Shown: piece after piece, positions 36,497 to 45,284 of the stretch
Layout of the letters: the number at the start of each line of letters is the position of its first letter
How positions within the stretch are numbered: the first letter of the stretch is position 1
Origin: JBLHGU01 sp047615875
GTDB lineage: Bacteria; Pseudomonadota; Gammaproteobacteria; Arenicellales; CAJQKF01
Reading direction: 5' to 3'
Length of the DNA stretch: 64,000 nucleotides
Assembly (NCBI GenBank): GCA_047615875.1
Contig: JBLHGU010000006.1
Span: 1 to 64,000, forward strand
Translations under genes and position numbers: made by a program
Notes under the pieces: model-generated
Told to the model about the DNA's origin: nothing
Databases searched by the model: none
Seen by the model: the letters and a program-made list of their open reading frames with translations, nothing else

Positions 36497-37648
36497 CTAA
36501 TAAGCTATGGTTTTCTGAATGGACGGATTAGTTTCGGCCAGAATATTTGCTATTCTTTTTCCTGCATGACCATCACCATATATAGGAGCCGAATCATATC
36601 GGCCGTGCGAAATATGCGTTTGAACCGCGCGCACGATGGCGTCTTTATCGCAATCGGTATCGAGAACATTGGGTCCACGTTGTCGATTATTCTGTCTACT
36701 ACCTACATTTACCGCAGGTGTTCCAATGAATGCACCCTCGCGTATACCGCTACTGGAATTACCAATTAAACAAGCTGTATTAGCCATTAATTGTACATAG
36801 GTTTTTATAGGCAGATTTTTAAAAAAGTGGATTTTCGAATTCTTATTATGCTCACGGTATTTTCTCATTCCCCGCGCGATTTCTTCGGACCCGGCATCAG
36901 GATTCGGCCATAACGCTATGGCGGGCAACCCAAGTTTGTCTATTGCAGCCAATGACGCATTAATCTGCCTCTCTCCGTCGCCATATTCAGTAGTTACCGG
37001 ATGTTGGGAAAGCAGTAAAAATGGCTGAGTCAAATCAAAACTTCGCCCAACGCCATCGGAAAATAAAGACGCTTCTAGATTTGTTTCTTCACCACCAAGA
37101 ATCTCAGCCACAAGATCCATGCGCGGACAACCCACGTTATACACAAACTCAGGCAACTCGCCCAATTTAACGATTCTATCACTAGCATCACTGCAAGCTG
37201 GAAAATGGATATGGGCAAATTTGGTAATGGCGTGTCGAATACTCTCATCGATTGTGCCAGTAATCTCACCACCCATAGTATGTGCAAGTCGAATATTCAT
37301 GTAGACAGCCGCTAAGGTAGTCGCCATAGTTTCAAATCGATCACCAACCGTTAATATGATATCTGGTTTAAGACGTTCAAATACTGTTGGTAACTCCATC
37401 AACCCCAGGGCAGTAGACTTTGCCATAGTCGCAGGTGTTTCCCCTTCAATCAGGGAAAATATACTGGCATCAAGCTCAAACCCGTCCGCGCTAATTAAAT
37501 CAGATACCGCACCGTAACGATCCAACACGGCTGAAGCAGTTACCACCACCTGTAATTTTAGTTCAGGGTGATTTTGAATCTCGTGCATAGCAGACTTAAT
37601 GCTGCTGTAATTTGCCCTTGATCCTATAACAATACATATCTTTCTCAT
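36497..37648 (-). CDS. UDP-sugar 2-epimerase (hydrolysing), NeuC/LegG type
   Basis: Releases free ManNAc (NeuC) or 2,4-diacetamido-2,4,6-trideoxymannose (LegG) from a UDP-linked precursor. 383 aa from the ATG at 37648; the alternative GTG at 37663 precedes the conserved start KICIVIGSRANYSSIKSAM. Other landmarks are LTVGDRFETMATTLAA, HTMGGEITGTIDESIRHAI and GNSSSGIREGAFIGTPAVN. Given LegB and LegC homologues in the same operon I prefer the LegG role, but NeuC and LegG cannot be told apart by eye. It is followed by a GT2 and preceded by the NeuB/LegI gene 60 bases upstream. Confidence 0.88.
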   Translation of the reverse strand: MRKICIVIGSRANYSSIKSAMHEIQNHPELKLQVVVTASAVLDRYGAVSDLISADGFELDASIFSLIEGETPATMAKSTALGLMELPTVFERLKPDIILTVGDRFETMATTLAAVYMNIRLAHTMGGEITGTIDESIRHAITKFAHIHFPACSDASDRIVKLGELPEFVYNVGCPRMDLVAEILGGEETNLEASLFSDGVGRSFDLTQPFLLLSQHPVTTEYGDGERQINASLAAIDKLGLPAIALWPNPDAGSEEIARGMRKYREHNKNSKIHFFKNLPIKTYVQLMANTACLIGNSSSGIREGAFIGTPAVNVGSRQNNRQRGPNVLDTDCDKDAIVRAVQTHISHGRYDSAPIYGDGHAGKRIANILAETNPSIQKTIAY

Positions 37649-37708
37649 CTGGCTAATAACCACTCACTAATTAATATGGCAACAACTGGGTAACTTCACA
37701 ACGTGAAT

Positions 37709-38716
37709 TTATTCAAAATCATTTAATGCTAGCAAAGCATCCATTCTTAATGAACACTTTAGTTTCCGACCTAAAACTAGCTCGAGATTCTTTGGAGCCA
37801 GACCACTTCCCGGTTTCTTGACCCCAATGTCACATCGTTGCAGCGTTGTACCGGCTTCGAGATCATGTGATGCGACCAGGCTCTTCTGGAAGATAAACTT
37901 CATGTCCACATAATGACTTACATCGGATTTATCCACTGGATTAGCCGACATACTCTCCACTTCTCGTATAAGTCCAACCATTGACCTGAACTCTTCGGGC
38001 TCCATTGAATGTTTAGCATCACTGCCATACATCAGCCGACTGAATGTAAAATGTTTTTCAATCACGGTAGCGCCCAGGGTTACCGCCGCAATACTTGCGG
38101 CCGCCGAATGGGTATGATCTGACAGGCCAACAGCACAATTATAACGCCGCGCCATCTCCTGCATAACGTTGAGTCCCACAGCATCCGACGGGCACGGATA
38201 TCTTGAGCTACATTGCAAAACAGTTAAAGGACAGTTTTTTCTGGAAAAAACATTTACGGCTTCATCCAGTTCAACCCAGTTGCTCATACCACTAGACAAA
38301 ATCACTGGTTTGGAAATAGCTGCAATTTTCTCCAACATGGGAAGGTTAGTCACCTCCCCCGAAGGAATTTTATAATGCTGCATACTCAGAGACTCCAACA
38401 GATCAACGGCAGCCTCAGAAAATGGTGAGGACATAAACTCAACGGCATTATCGTCACAATGCTGTTTAATTAGCTGCCATTCTCTGGGTGAAAAGCCTGT
38501 TCTATCGAAGTAACTAAACCTATCCTCCGCGCTAAAGTAAGCAGGAGTTGGAGCATCCCGAATAGTTTCTTCAACGGCGATGTGAGTTTGAAACTTCGCT
38601 GCATCGGCACCTACTTCACCAGCAGCTTCAATCAGTTTCAAAACATTACCTAAACTACCGTCATGGACTGATCCAATCTCAGCGATAACCATTACAGCAT
38701 TATCTTGTTGCGTCAT
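37709..38716 (-). CDS. N-acetylneuraminate / legionaminate synthase (NeuB/LegI type)
   Basis: Condenses a 6-carbon N-acyl sugar with PEP to a nine-carbon nonulosonic acid. The 335 aa protein has the NeuB barrel (to about 265): IAEIGSVHDGSLGNVLKLIE, AAKFQTH, KIPSGEVTNLPMLEKIA, LSDHTHS and IEKHFTF, and a C-terminal antifreeze-like SAF domain (about 280-335, FQKSLVASHDLEAGTTL). The KIPSGE form and the neighbouring LegB/LegC genes favour legionaminic acid. One base separates it from NeuA/LegF. Confidence 0.91.
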   Translation of the reverse strand: MTQQDNAVMVIAEIGSVHDGSLGNVLKLIEAAGEVGADAAKFQTHIAVEETIRDAPTPAYFSAEDRFSYFDRTGFSPREWQLIKQHCDDNAVEFMSSPFSEAAVDLLESLSMQHYKIPSGEVTNLPMLEKIAAISKPVILSSGMSNWVELDEAVNVFSRKNCPLTVLQCSSRYPCPSDAVGLNVMQEMARRYNCAVGLSDHTHSAAASIAAVTLGATVIEKHFTFSRLMYGSDAKHSMEPEEFRSMVGLIREVESMSANPVDKSDVSHYVDMKFIFQKSLVASHDLEAGTTLQRCDIGVKKPGSGLAPKNLELVLGRKLKCSLRMDALLALNDFE

Positions 38717-38717
38717 T

Positions 38718-39422
38718 TTAAAGTTTATCCAAATTAAGTACGGCCTGCGCCAATCTCAGATCCCAGGGCTCATCGATATCGATAGATCTCTCTTTTGGCA
38801 TAGGATAACCAACAACGTGCATATTCCCAGCATAAAAGGCCTTTTCTTGAAGAAACTTCGTCACATTTAAAACCAGAATCGCAGGGCCATTTCGGGCAAC
38901 ATAGGATGGTTTAAAATGCCGATCTAGACTCTCATTTCCACCTGAATTACTCATAAGCCTATTGGTGTCATCCATTTGCATAATGGACTCTGGATTAAAC
39001 TGATGAGGAACAGTCTGCACACTTACCAGAGTATCGGCCCTCTCTTGGTCAAATCGCGCAATAGCGCCTATTATATCGTTAGATATTCGCAACGGAGAAG
39101 TTGGTTGTAAGTACACTAAGGTATCAGGAAAATAATCTGAATTAGACAAAAACCTTAAGCAATGATCAATTACCTCGACAGCATTACTATTGTCTTGAGA
39201 AATATTCTGCGGTCTTAGAAACGGAACATCCGCACCATAATTCTGGGCCACCTCGGCAATCTCCAGGCTATCGGTACTAACAATTATTGAATCCAGCACC
39301 TTTGAGTCCAGAGCACAGCAGATGGTATGCGCTATCAAAGGGCGGCCATCGAGCTCAACAAGATTTTTGCTGGGAATTCCTTTAGAGCCACCTCTTGCTG
39401 GAATCAGACCGACTCTTCGCAC
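38718..39422 (-). CDS. Acylneuraminate cytidylyltransferase (NeuA/LegF type)
   Basis: Activates the nonulosonic acid as its CMP sugar. 234 aa, starting at GTG with RRVGLIPARGGSKGIPSKN, the CTP-binding loop; LQPTSPLR and the C-terminal IDIDEPWDLRLA are also conserved. The start lies 19 bases inside the end of the unassigned upstream gene, the deepest overlap in the operon. Confidence 0.92.
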   Translation of the reverse strand: MRRVGLIPARGGSKGIPSKNLVELDGRPLIAHTICCALDSKVLDSIIVSTDSLEIAEVAQNYGADVPFLRPQNISQDNSNAVEVIDHCLRFLSNSDYFPDTLVYLQPTSPLRISNDIIGAIARFDQERADTLVSVQTVPHQFNPESIMQMDDTNRLMSNSGGNESLDRHFKPSYVARNGPAILVLNVTKFLQEKAFYAGNMHVVGYPMPKERSIDIDEPWDLRLAQAVLNLDKL

Positions 39423-40882
39423 AAAACCTCATTACGCAATAAATCTGTCAGACGACTGGCAGCACAACCATCAAGAGGATCCATCATATTCTCTCTTATC
39501 CAGCGCCGACCTTCAGCCCGATAATCTGGATTCATCAAATACCGATTGATCGCCCGATCTAGTTCTTCAAACCCATTAACCATTTCAACGGCGCCAGATT
39601 TCACAACGGGACAGTAGTGATCCATTTTGTACCACTGCCTGGCAAGCTCACTGTCATCAGGATTCTTACCATCAAACCCAAGATTTATAATGGGTGCATC
39701 AACAGCAGCAGCGTCAAGACTAATTGAACCCTGCCCGGAAATCACCACATCGGCGGCACAAAGAGTATCTTCCAGCCGTTTCAATCCAGCCAATTCTGCA
39801 GCCTGCACTATCACCCTGCCTTGGGATTGATATAATCCGTAGCGACTTTTCCATTCATTATCTACTGGATGTGGTCGAATTAGTAACATGCAAGGCTTAT
39901 CGTATCGATTATTCACTACCTGATCGGCTAGATAGCCTGCTATATGCGGTTCATTCTCACCCAGTCTGGCAGAATTTGCAGTGAACACGAGCAGGCAACA
40001 ATTTGTTGGCAAATTCAGCCAGTCAATTATTTCCGCGCTACGAGTACGTCTACTATTAGCATAGCCATCAAAAAGTGGCCAACCGACATTCACTACCTTA
40101 TCCGCAGGTATTGCATGATAGTCAACAACATCATTTTTCATCTGACTGCTATACACGATCACTTGCTTGAACCAGTGAGAAATAGGCCCCTTGGTCGTCG
40201 GTCTGTCCCAGCTACCCACTACAGCACACGTCTGAGCACCATACTTTTTCGCAGCAAGAACATAATCCCGGCTGAGTAGGTTTTGCGCATGCCAGACAAC
40301 TACTCTGGAGGGTTGTATGTGCTTGAAGAATTCGTTAATTGAAGGATCGATAATCTGCAAACTGGTGTTGTAGGTTCTATATAACAACCAATACAACCAG
40401 CTCGAATCTGGCCTGGGTAGACCTAGCTCAGCAGATATGTAATTTCCGGCTAGAGCCTCTCGCTCAACCTTCTCGCCGGTAAATGCCTGCTTGAATTGAT
40501 GGGCATAGAAATTGTGAATATGATTAAATCGAAAAGCAATATTGGGGTAATCAGCGCGCAATATACGCTGTATTCTAAGGGAAAAAAAGCGTAATACTTT
40601 CCTCAGAAATACAGTCATTGATTGCCACCCAGGTCCTATCTCTGCAGGGTCTGAGATCGATCGCCACTCCATTCCGCCGCATAATTTTTCTGTAGGAATC
40701 AGGTCCCGGCTATGACTGACAATATAAATTTTCCCTGGTAGCGCCGAAAGTTCTTTCCACAAATTTGAGGCAAACACATTTCTAATTGACATCGAATTCG
40801 GCAGCACCAACACAAGGGGGGGGTGTTGCAATCTTTCAGACACCCGAGTCATATCCAGGGCTGCATTTGCCAATTGCTGCAC
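39404..40882 (-). CDS. Unassigned GT-B-like protein in the nonulosonate block
   Basis: 492 aa from the GTG at 40882; an ATG at 40852 is also possible. I do not recognise the family. The C-terminal half looks like a GT-B/epimerase-type Rossmann domain: FTANSARLGENEPHIAGYL, MLLIRPHPVDNEW, and DVVISGQGSISLDAAAVDAP, similar to capsule glycerophosphotransferases and surface-carbohydrate GTs. The N-terminal half has PPLVLVLPNSMSIRNVF and VVVWHAQNLLSRDYVL. No membrane helix. It sits exactly between LegC and LegF, where known clusters have the acetyltransferase LegH, but it has no acetyltransferase motif. A role as nonulosonate transferase is one guess. Confidence 0.6.
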   Translation of the reverse strand: MQQLANAALDMTRVSERLQHPPLVLVLPNSMSIRNVFASNLWKELSALPGKIYIVSHSRDLIPTEKLCGGMEWRSISDPAEIGPGWQSMTVFLRKVLRFFSLRIQRILRADYPNIAFRFNHIHNFYAHQFKQAFTGEKVEREALAGNYISAELGLPRPDSSWLYWLLYRTYNTSLQIIDPSINEFFKHIQPSRVVVWHAQNLLSRDYVLAAKKYGAQTCAVVGSWDRPTTKGPISHWFKQVIVYSSQMKNDVVDYHAIPADKVVNVGWPLFDGYANSRRTRSAEIIDWLNLPTNCCLLVFTANSARLGENEPHIAGYLADQVVNNRYDKPCMLLIRPHPVDNEWKSRYGLYQSQGRVIVQAAELAGLKRLEDTLCAADVVISGQGSISLDAAAVDAPIINLGFDGKNPDDSELARQWYKMDHYCPVVKSGAVEMVNGFEELDRAINRYLMNPDYRAEGRRWIRENMMDPLDGCAASRLTDLLRNEVLCEESV

Positions 40883-40894
40883 TAATTCCGACTC

Positions 40895-42040
40895 TCAGCT
40901 GACCACCGGTACGCCGCTGGGAATATTTACGACACTATGGTAAAGCGTCATCGTATTATGTAAATCACCGCGCGCACAATTCCTGTACATGGGTAATACA
41001 TGTAGCGGATCCCAGGCAGCCCGGGTAAGAATTTCCGCGTTATTTGTATGTTCCAGGAATTCATCACGCTCGTAGATGCTGTCAAACAACAATGCATTCA
41101 ACCAGTAGTTTGAGTGCGTTCCGGCTCTTTCGGAAAGCATTCTGACACCGGCTTTTTCGGCCCAGTCTTGATAAATTTTTGCTATGCGTCTTTTAACATT
41201 CAAAAACTCACCCAACTGCTCAAACTGGGCGATACCGAGCGCAGCATTCAAGTTGGGCATGCGGTAGTTATAGCCAACCTGATCATGAGAAAACCGATAT
41301 AGCTCCGCAGTTCTAGCAGTAGTGGTTAGATGACGTATCTTACTAGCAACATCCTTGTTGTTAGTAAGGATCATCCCCCCTCCCCCAGTAGTCAGCACTT
41401 TATTTCCGTTGAAACTGAGAATATTCGCTTTGCCTATGCTACCAGCCATCTGGCCAGCACAAACAGTACCCAGTGCTTCGGCAGAATCTTCAACTAGTTC
41501 AATATTCCACTCGTCGCAGATTTTCTTAATGAAATGTATGTTTGCAGCCAGTCCAAACGTATGCATCGGAACACAAGCAGAAATTCGCTTGCCAGTCGAC
41601 TTGCTAAAGGCACCTTCGTCTCGAAGCTCCGCCTGCTCATACAAATACTCTGCCAGGCTGGTTGCGCTCAAACTCGCAGTATCGCCATCCACATCAACAA
41701 AAACCGGATCGGCTCCACAGTACATAATCGCATTGCAAGTCGCCACAAAGCTCAGAGATTGCGTAATAACCTCATCTCCCCTAGCAACACCAACACCCAG
41801 TAACGCGGCGTGCAATGCAGCAGTTCCATTCATGGTTGCGATGGCGTCAGTCACGCCGACATAGCTGGCAATCTGATTCTCAAATTCACCAACCATCTGT
41901 CCAACAGTTGAAACAAATGTCGAATCAATACTGTCACTTAAATATTGTTTTTCGTTACCGTTAAACACAGGTGCATGAAGAGAAATAATTTCGTTATTGG
42001 GGTAGATTTCCCGCACTAGCTCTACAAAATCGTTAAACAT
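40895..42040 (-). CDS. legC: LegC-type sugar aminotransferase
   Basis: PLP enzyme of the DegT/DnrJ/EryC1 family, 381 aa, that aminates C4 of a 4-keto-6-deoxy-HexNAc nucleotide. It has the LegC hallmark start with an extra helix before IISLHAPVFNGNEKQYL, then TMNGTAALHAALLGVG, VEDSAEALGT and the lysine loop LSFNGNKVLTTGGGGMIL. It overlaps the LegB gene by 8 bases. Together with LegB it makes the 4-amino precursor of legionaminic acid. Confidence 0.87.
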   Translation of the reverse strand: MFNDFVELVREIYPNNEIISLHAPVFNGNEKQYLSDSIDSTFVSTVGQMVGEFENQIASYVGVTDAIATMNGTAALHAALLGVGVARGDEVITQSLSFVATCNAIMYCGADPVFVDVDGDTASLSATSLAEYLYEQAELRDEGAFSKSTGKRISACVPMHTFGLAANIHFIKKICDEWNIELVEDSAEALGTVCAGQMAGSIGKANILSFNGNKVLTTGGGGMILTNNKDVASKIRHLTTTARTAELYRFSHDQVGYNYRMPNLNAALGIAQFEQLGEFLNVKRRIAKIYQDWAEKAGVRMLSERAGTHSNYWLNALLFDSIYERDEFLEHTNNAEILTRAAWDPLHVLPMYRNCARGDLHNTMTLYHSVVNIPSGVPVVS

Positions 42041-43028
42041 TGTAAATATGACTCTTGTAGTGACGAAGATTTTCTTTATTCAAAAACCACTCAATGGTTT
42101 CAGTAAGCCCCTTGTTCAGATCATATTGAGGTTCATAACCTGCGTACTTACGAATTAGCGTGTTATCACAACATAGTCTGAATACTTCGGAATTCTCCGG
42201 TCTTAAACGTTCCTCGTCCTGTTCCAGCTCCAGATCGGCGTTCATTAACCTCGATATAGTTTCGACCAGATCGCCAATAGATATTTCACTACCACTGCCG
42301 ATGTTGATCGTTCGGCCAATAGTTTCTTCAGACTCAGAGATGGCAATCAAACCACGACAAGTATCCTTAACATAATTAAAGTCTCGTGTTGGACGCATAT
42401 CGCCTAATTTCATTGTTCGCGCTCCTGCAGCTATCTGAGTAATTACTGTAGGAATAACTGCGCGAGCAGATTGTCTTGGACCATAGGTATTAAATGGTCG
42501 AGCTATAGAGACTCCAAGACCAAAAGCATGGTGAAAACTCATGGCTAGAGCATCTGCACCAATTTTGGATGCGCTATAAGGCGACTGAGGCTGTAAAGGA
42601 TGTTTCTCGTCGATGGGAACATACTGCGCGGTACCATATACTTCACTGGTAGAAGTATGCACCAATCTTTCTACACCGTTGTCACGACAGGCCTGACATA
42701 AGTTCAACGTACCTTTTATATTGGTATCAATATAACTATCCGGTGCGGTATAGGAAAAAGGTATAGCGATTAACGCGGCCAAATGATAAACCCGATCAAT
42801 ATTTCGAGTTATCTCTCGGCAATAATTGGCATCTCTAACATCTCCAGTGATAACTTCAAGCTGATCGTTAGCAACAATCTGCTCCAGCCAGCCCCAGTGA
42901 TTAAAAGAATTATACTGAGACAGCGCGACAACACGATGTCCCTGCTGCAATAGCATTTCGGTTAGATGGGACCCGATAAACCCATCCGCGCCAGTTACTA
43001 AAACTCGTTTACCTGTTTCGCTACCCAT
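42033..43028 (-). CDS. legB: LegB-type nucleotide-sugar 4,6-dehydratase
   Basis: Extended short-chain dehydrogenase, 331 aa. NAD loop VLVTGADGFIGSHLTEML at residues 8-25, VYHLAALIAIPFSY, catalytic STSEVYG serine-threonine and YSASKIGADAL (Tyr-x3-Lys), then the substrate loop RPFNTYGPRQSARAVIP. This matches LegB-like 4,6-dehydratases acting on an activated GlcNAc. It overlaps LegC by 8 bases and shares one base with the GT4 upstream. Confidence 0.86.
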   Translation of the reverse strand: MGSETGKRVLVTGADGFIGSHLTEMLLQQGHRVVALSQYNSFNHWGWLEQIVANDQLEVITGDVRDANYCREITRNIDRVYHLAALIAIPFSYTAPDSYIDTNIKGTLNLCQACRDNGVERLVHTSTSEVYGTAQYVPIDEKHPLQPQSPYSASKIGADALAMSFHHAFGLGVSIARPFNTYGPRQSARAVIPTVITQIAAGARTMKLGDMRPTRDFNYVKDTCRGLIAISESEETIGRTINIGSGSEISIGDLVETISRLMNADLELEQDEERLRPENSEVFRLCCDNTLIRKYAGYEPQYDLNKGLTETIEWFLNKENLRHYKSHIYNV

Positions 43029-44263
43029 TAAAGATCACTACCATTCTCAATTTCTGTTTGTTCCTGTTTTAAATAGTCTGCAGCTTTAACTCCATTCGCC
43101 AGACTCTGAAGAAAACGATATTCTCTCGCAGCATTTGCCCCCATATTATGGTGAGCCGCAACATCATCCATCGCAACTTTTCTAATCTGTTCTTTCTCTA
43201 CCGAGGAAAGTTGCATGATGGTTTTGATTGCATCACGCAAATCATTAACTTCCTGCCCACAGAGAAAGCCATTCCTCCCATGCTGAACAATCTGCCGGTG
43301 AGTTAGAATATCTGTAGTCAAGGTAAGAACCCCACAGGCCATGGCTTCCAGAGTCACTTTCGGCATGCCACTGGCATACCACTGCGGAAGGACAAACAAA
43401 TCTGCTTGAGCTAACACTTCCGGCACCTGATCATTAGGTATAAATGATTCGAATAGAACATTTACGCTATGGCTTTTCGCCAGTTCTTCGAGTTCAGGCC
43501 TGAACTCGCCGTCACCGAGAATTTGTATAACTACCGAAGAATCGAGTTCGGCGGCAGCTCGAATAACATTCTGGAAGTTTTTCATCGGCACCAGGCGACC
43601 AATCAATACGATGCGAAACTCATCAGCCTTTTTGTTTATAGACTTCTGACGTGGGAAATACCGTGCTGTATCAACAGAATTTTTTATCACCATTATCTTG
43701 TTTCGGTTGACATGATAATGACTCGCTACGTAATCGCGATCTACATCAGAGGCTACAATAATTGCACTGCCAAAACGAAATGCTTGCCATTCAGCCAACT
43801 TATGGACCAACAACCAGAAGCCACTTTTCTTCTCGTCTTTACGCATCATTTCCTCGGTACGCACCCATCCGCAACGCACCACCAGTTTCTTACCAGGTTG
43901 AAAAAGCCTGGCGAGAACACCCACCCATGCTCCATAAGATTGATTGGTTTTTATAATCTGAGCCTTGCGAAAATTTGCCCAATAAATAAACAAAGCAATC
44001 AGGCTATATAATATTTCGTTGTGCAGCCATTTCTTTGGTAACGCATGAAAACGGCTATCGATTTTCTTTTGCGTTCGCCCGCTACCATAGTCAAGTATAT
44101 CGACATGATTTAGACCCGCGTCCAACATGAAACCGTAGTACATCAGTTCTCGATCGATCAACCCCTGCCGTTCCCAGTTCTCCAACCGGCCACCACAGGT
44201 CATCAGCAACATCATTCGATTAAGCGGTTTCAATGCGGCATGCTTATTATCTGCCTGTGACAT
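43028..44263 (-). CDS. Glycosyltransferase family 4
   Basis: 411 aa GT-B enzyme from the ATG at 44263 (MSQADNKHAALKPLNR). The frame is open for 40 more codons upstream, but that stretch lies inside the deacetylase gene and has no GT homology, so I place the start here with a 17-base overlap. Landmarks: VVRCGWVRTEEMM in the acceptor half, FRIVLIGRLVPMKNFQNVI, and the EX7E motif LPQWYASGMPKVTLEAMACG. Sugar unknown. Confidence 0.85.
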   Translation of the reverse strand: MSQADNKHAALKPLNRMMLLMTCGGRLENWERQGLIDRELMYYGFMLDAGLNHVDILDYGSGRTQKKIDSRFHALPKKWLHNEILYSLIALFIYWANFRKAQIIKTNQSYGAWVGVLARLFQPGKKLVVRCGWVRTEEMMRKDEKKSGFWLLVHKLAEWQAFRFGSAIIVASDVDRDYVASHYHVNRNKIMVIKNSVDTARYFPRQKSINKKADEFRIVLIGRLVPMKNFQNVIRAAAELDSSVVIQILGDGEFRPELEELAKSHSVNVLFESFIPNDQVPEVLAQADLFVLPQWYASGMPKVTLEAMACGVLTLTTDILTHRQIVQHGRNGFLCGQEVNDLRDAIKTIMQLSSVEKEQIRKVAMDDVAAHHNMGANAAREYRFLQSLANGVKAADYLKQEQTEIENGSDL

Positions 44264-45275
44264 TCGACACCCATTGAGCTGCACGATGTCGTGATACCTG
44301 TAGCAACGCTGAAACATCAGTAGCACTATGGTAATTGTTAATACCATAGCGAAATAACTGCAGATGATCTTGCGAACGCTCATTTAATCCATTGATAGTC
44401 GTCATCGCACTTTTAAACTTATTGTCTTTGAGTAGTTCCAGAGTCTGATTCGTGAAGTCGGACGCACCCCCATTGGGAAAAGCAAAAGAGTCGCAAACCT
44501 GATCAAGTTCTTTTTCAATATGGTACTTCGATTGTGTTATTTCCTCACGTGCCTGATTTAGTTCGCAACGTGAGAGAATGGGATGATTCACCGTATGAGC
44601 GCCAATAGAGACCCAACCGCTCTCGGCCATCTCTCTGCACTGTTGCCAACCCAAAGGCTTAAGGAGATCCGAGTCATTCGCATCAGATAGACGAATTTTG
44701 AGCATGGATTCCAACTCATTGACACGTTGCAGGCAATATACTTCGCTCATCGACTTAAGAGATCGTTTGATTACGGAAGTTGCTTGCAATCTTTCATTGT
44801 CATTCTCCAAGCTGAGGTCGAATGCTAGATCATCATTTTCCCAGGCAATCTTTCCAACCAGGCTATTGCAAAGTGCGTATTCGACACGATCCGGCCAAAG
44901 GGGTTGATTCGCATCGACGAAACTAGTGGTTATATAAATTACTGCCGGCACACCCAGTTCCTTTAGGACAGGAAAGGCGACCTCATAATTCGATGCAAAA
45001 CCATCGTCAAAGGTAACTAAAAACGAAAATTCCGGCACTGGATGATCGTATTGCAAATAGCCATGCAGTTGTTCTAACGACAGCGCTTTCCAACCTTTCT
45101 TAAGCAATCCATTGAGTTGTGCATAAAGACGTTTCTTCTCAACATGTTTTCCGTTTCGATTGATCAGTCCAGGGTCTCCGATACAACAACCATGGTACAT
45201 CAAGATACGAACACCACCTGACCACAGCAGTTTATCTGCTGTAGAGAAAATCAGATCTTTTACCTGCTTTAACAA
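44247..45275 (-). CDS. Polysaccharide deacetylase (NodB/CE4)
   Basis: 342 aa. NodB-homology motifs: catalytic base and metal in LVTFDDGFASNYE, VYITTSFVD, and metal-binding SIGAHTVNHPILSRC; a C-terminal FAFPNGGASDFTNQT follows. It starts at TTG 10 bases after the epimerase stop. No signal peptide, only VRILMYHGC early in the sequence, so it may act in the cytoplasm or at the inner membrane on an intermediate. It could remove an N-acetyl group from a HexNAc of the repeat unit (inference). Confidence 0.87.
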   Translation of the reverse strand: MLKQVKDLIFSTADKLLWSGGVRILMYHGCCIGDPGLINRNGKHVEKKRLYAQLNGLLKKGWKALSLEQLHGYLQYDHPVPEFSFLVTFDDGFASNYEVAFPVLKELGVPAVIYITTSFVDANQPLWPDRVEYALCNSLVGKIAWENDDLAFDLSLENDNERLQATSVIKRSLKSMSEVYCLQRVNELESMLKIRLSDANDSDLLKPLGWQQCREMAESGWVSIGAHTVNHPILSRCELNQAREEITQSKYHIEKELDQVCDSFAFPNGGASDFTNQTLELLKDNKFKSAMTTINGLNERSQDHLQLFRYGINNYHSATDVSALLQVSRHRAAQWVSNVTGR

Positions 45276-45284
45276 ATAGAAAGT

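Noticed and set aside
41355..41864. 169-codon plus-strand frame
   Set aside because: Antisense to the LegC gene; low-complexity Ser/Ala composition typical of shadow frames.
43469..44011. 180-codon plus-strand frame
   Set aside because: Antisense to the well-supported GT4 gene at 43028-44263; no recognisable domain.
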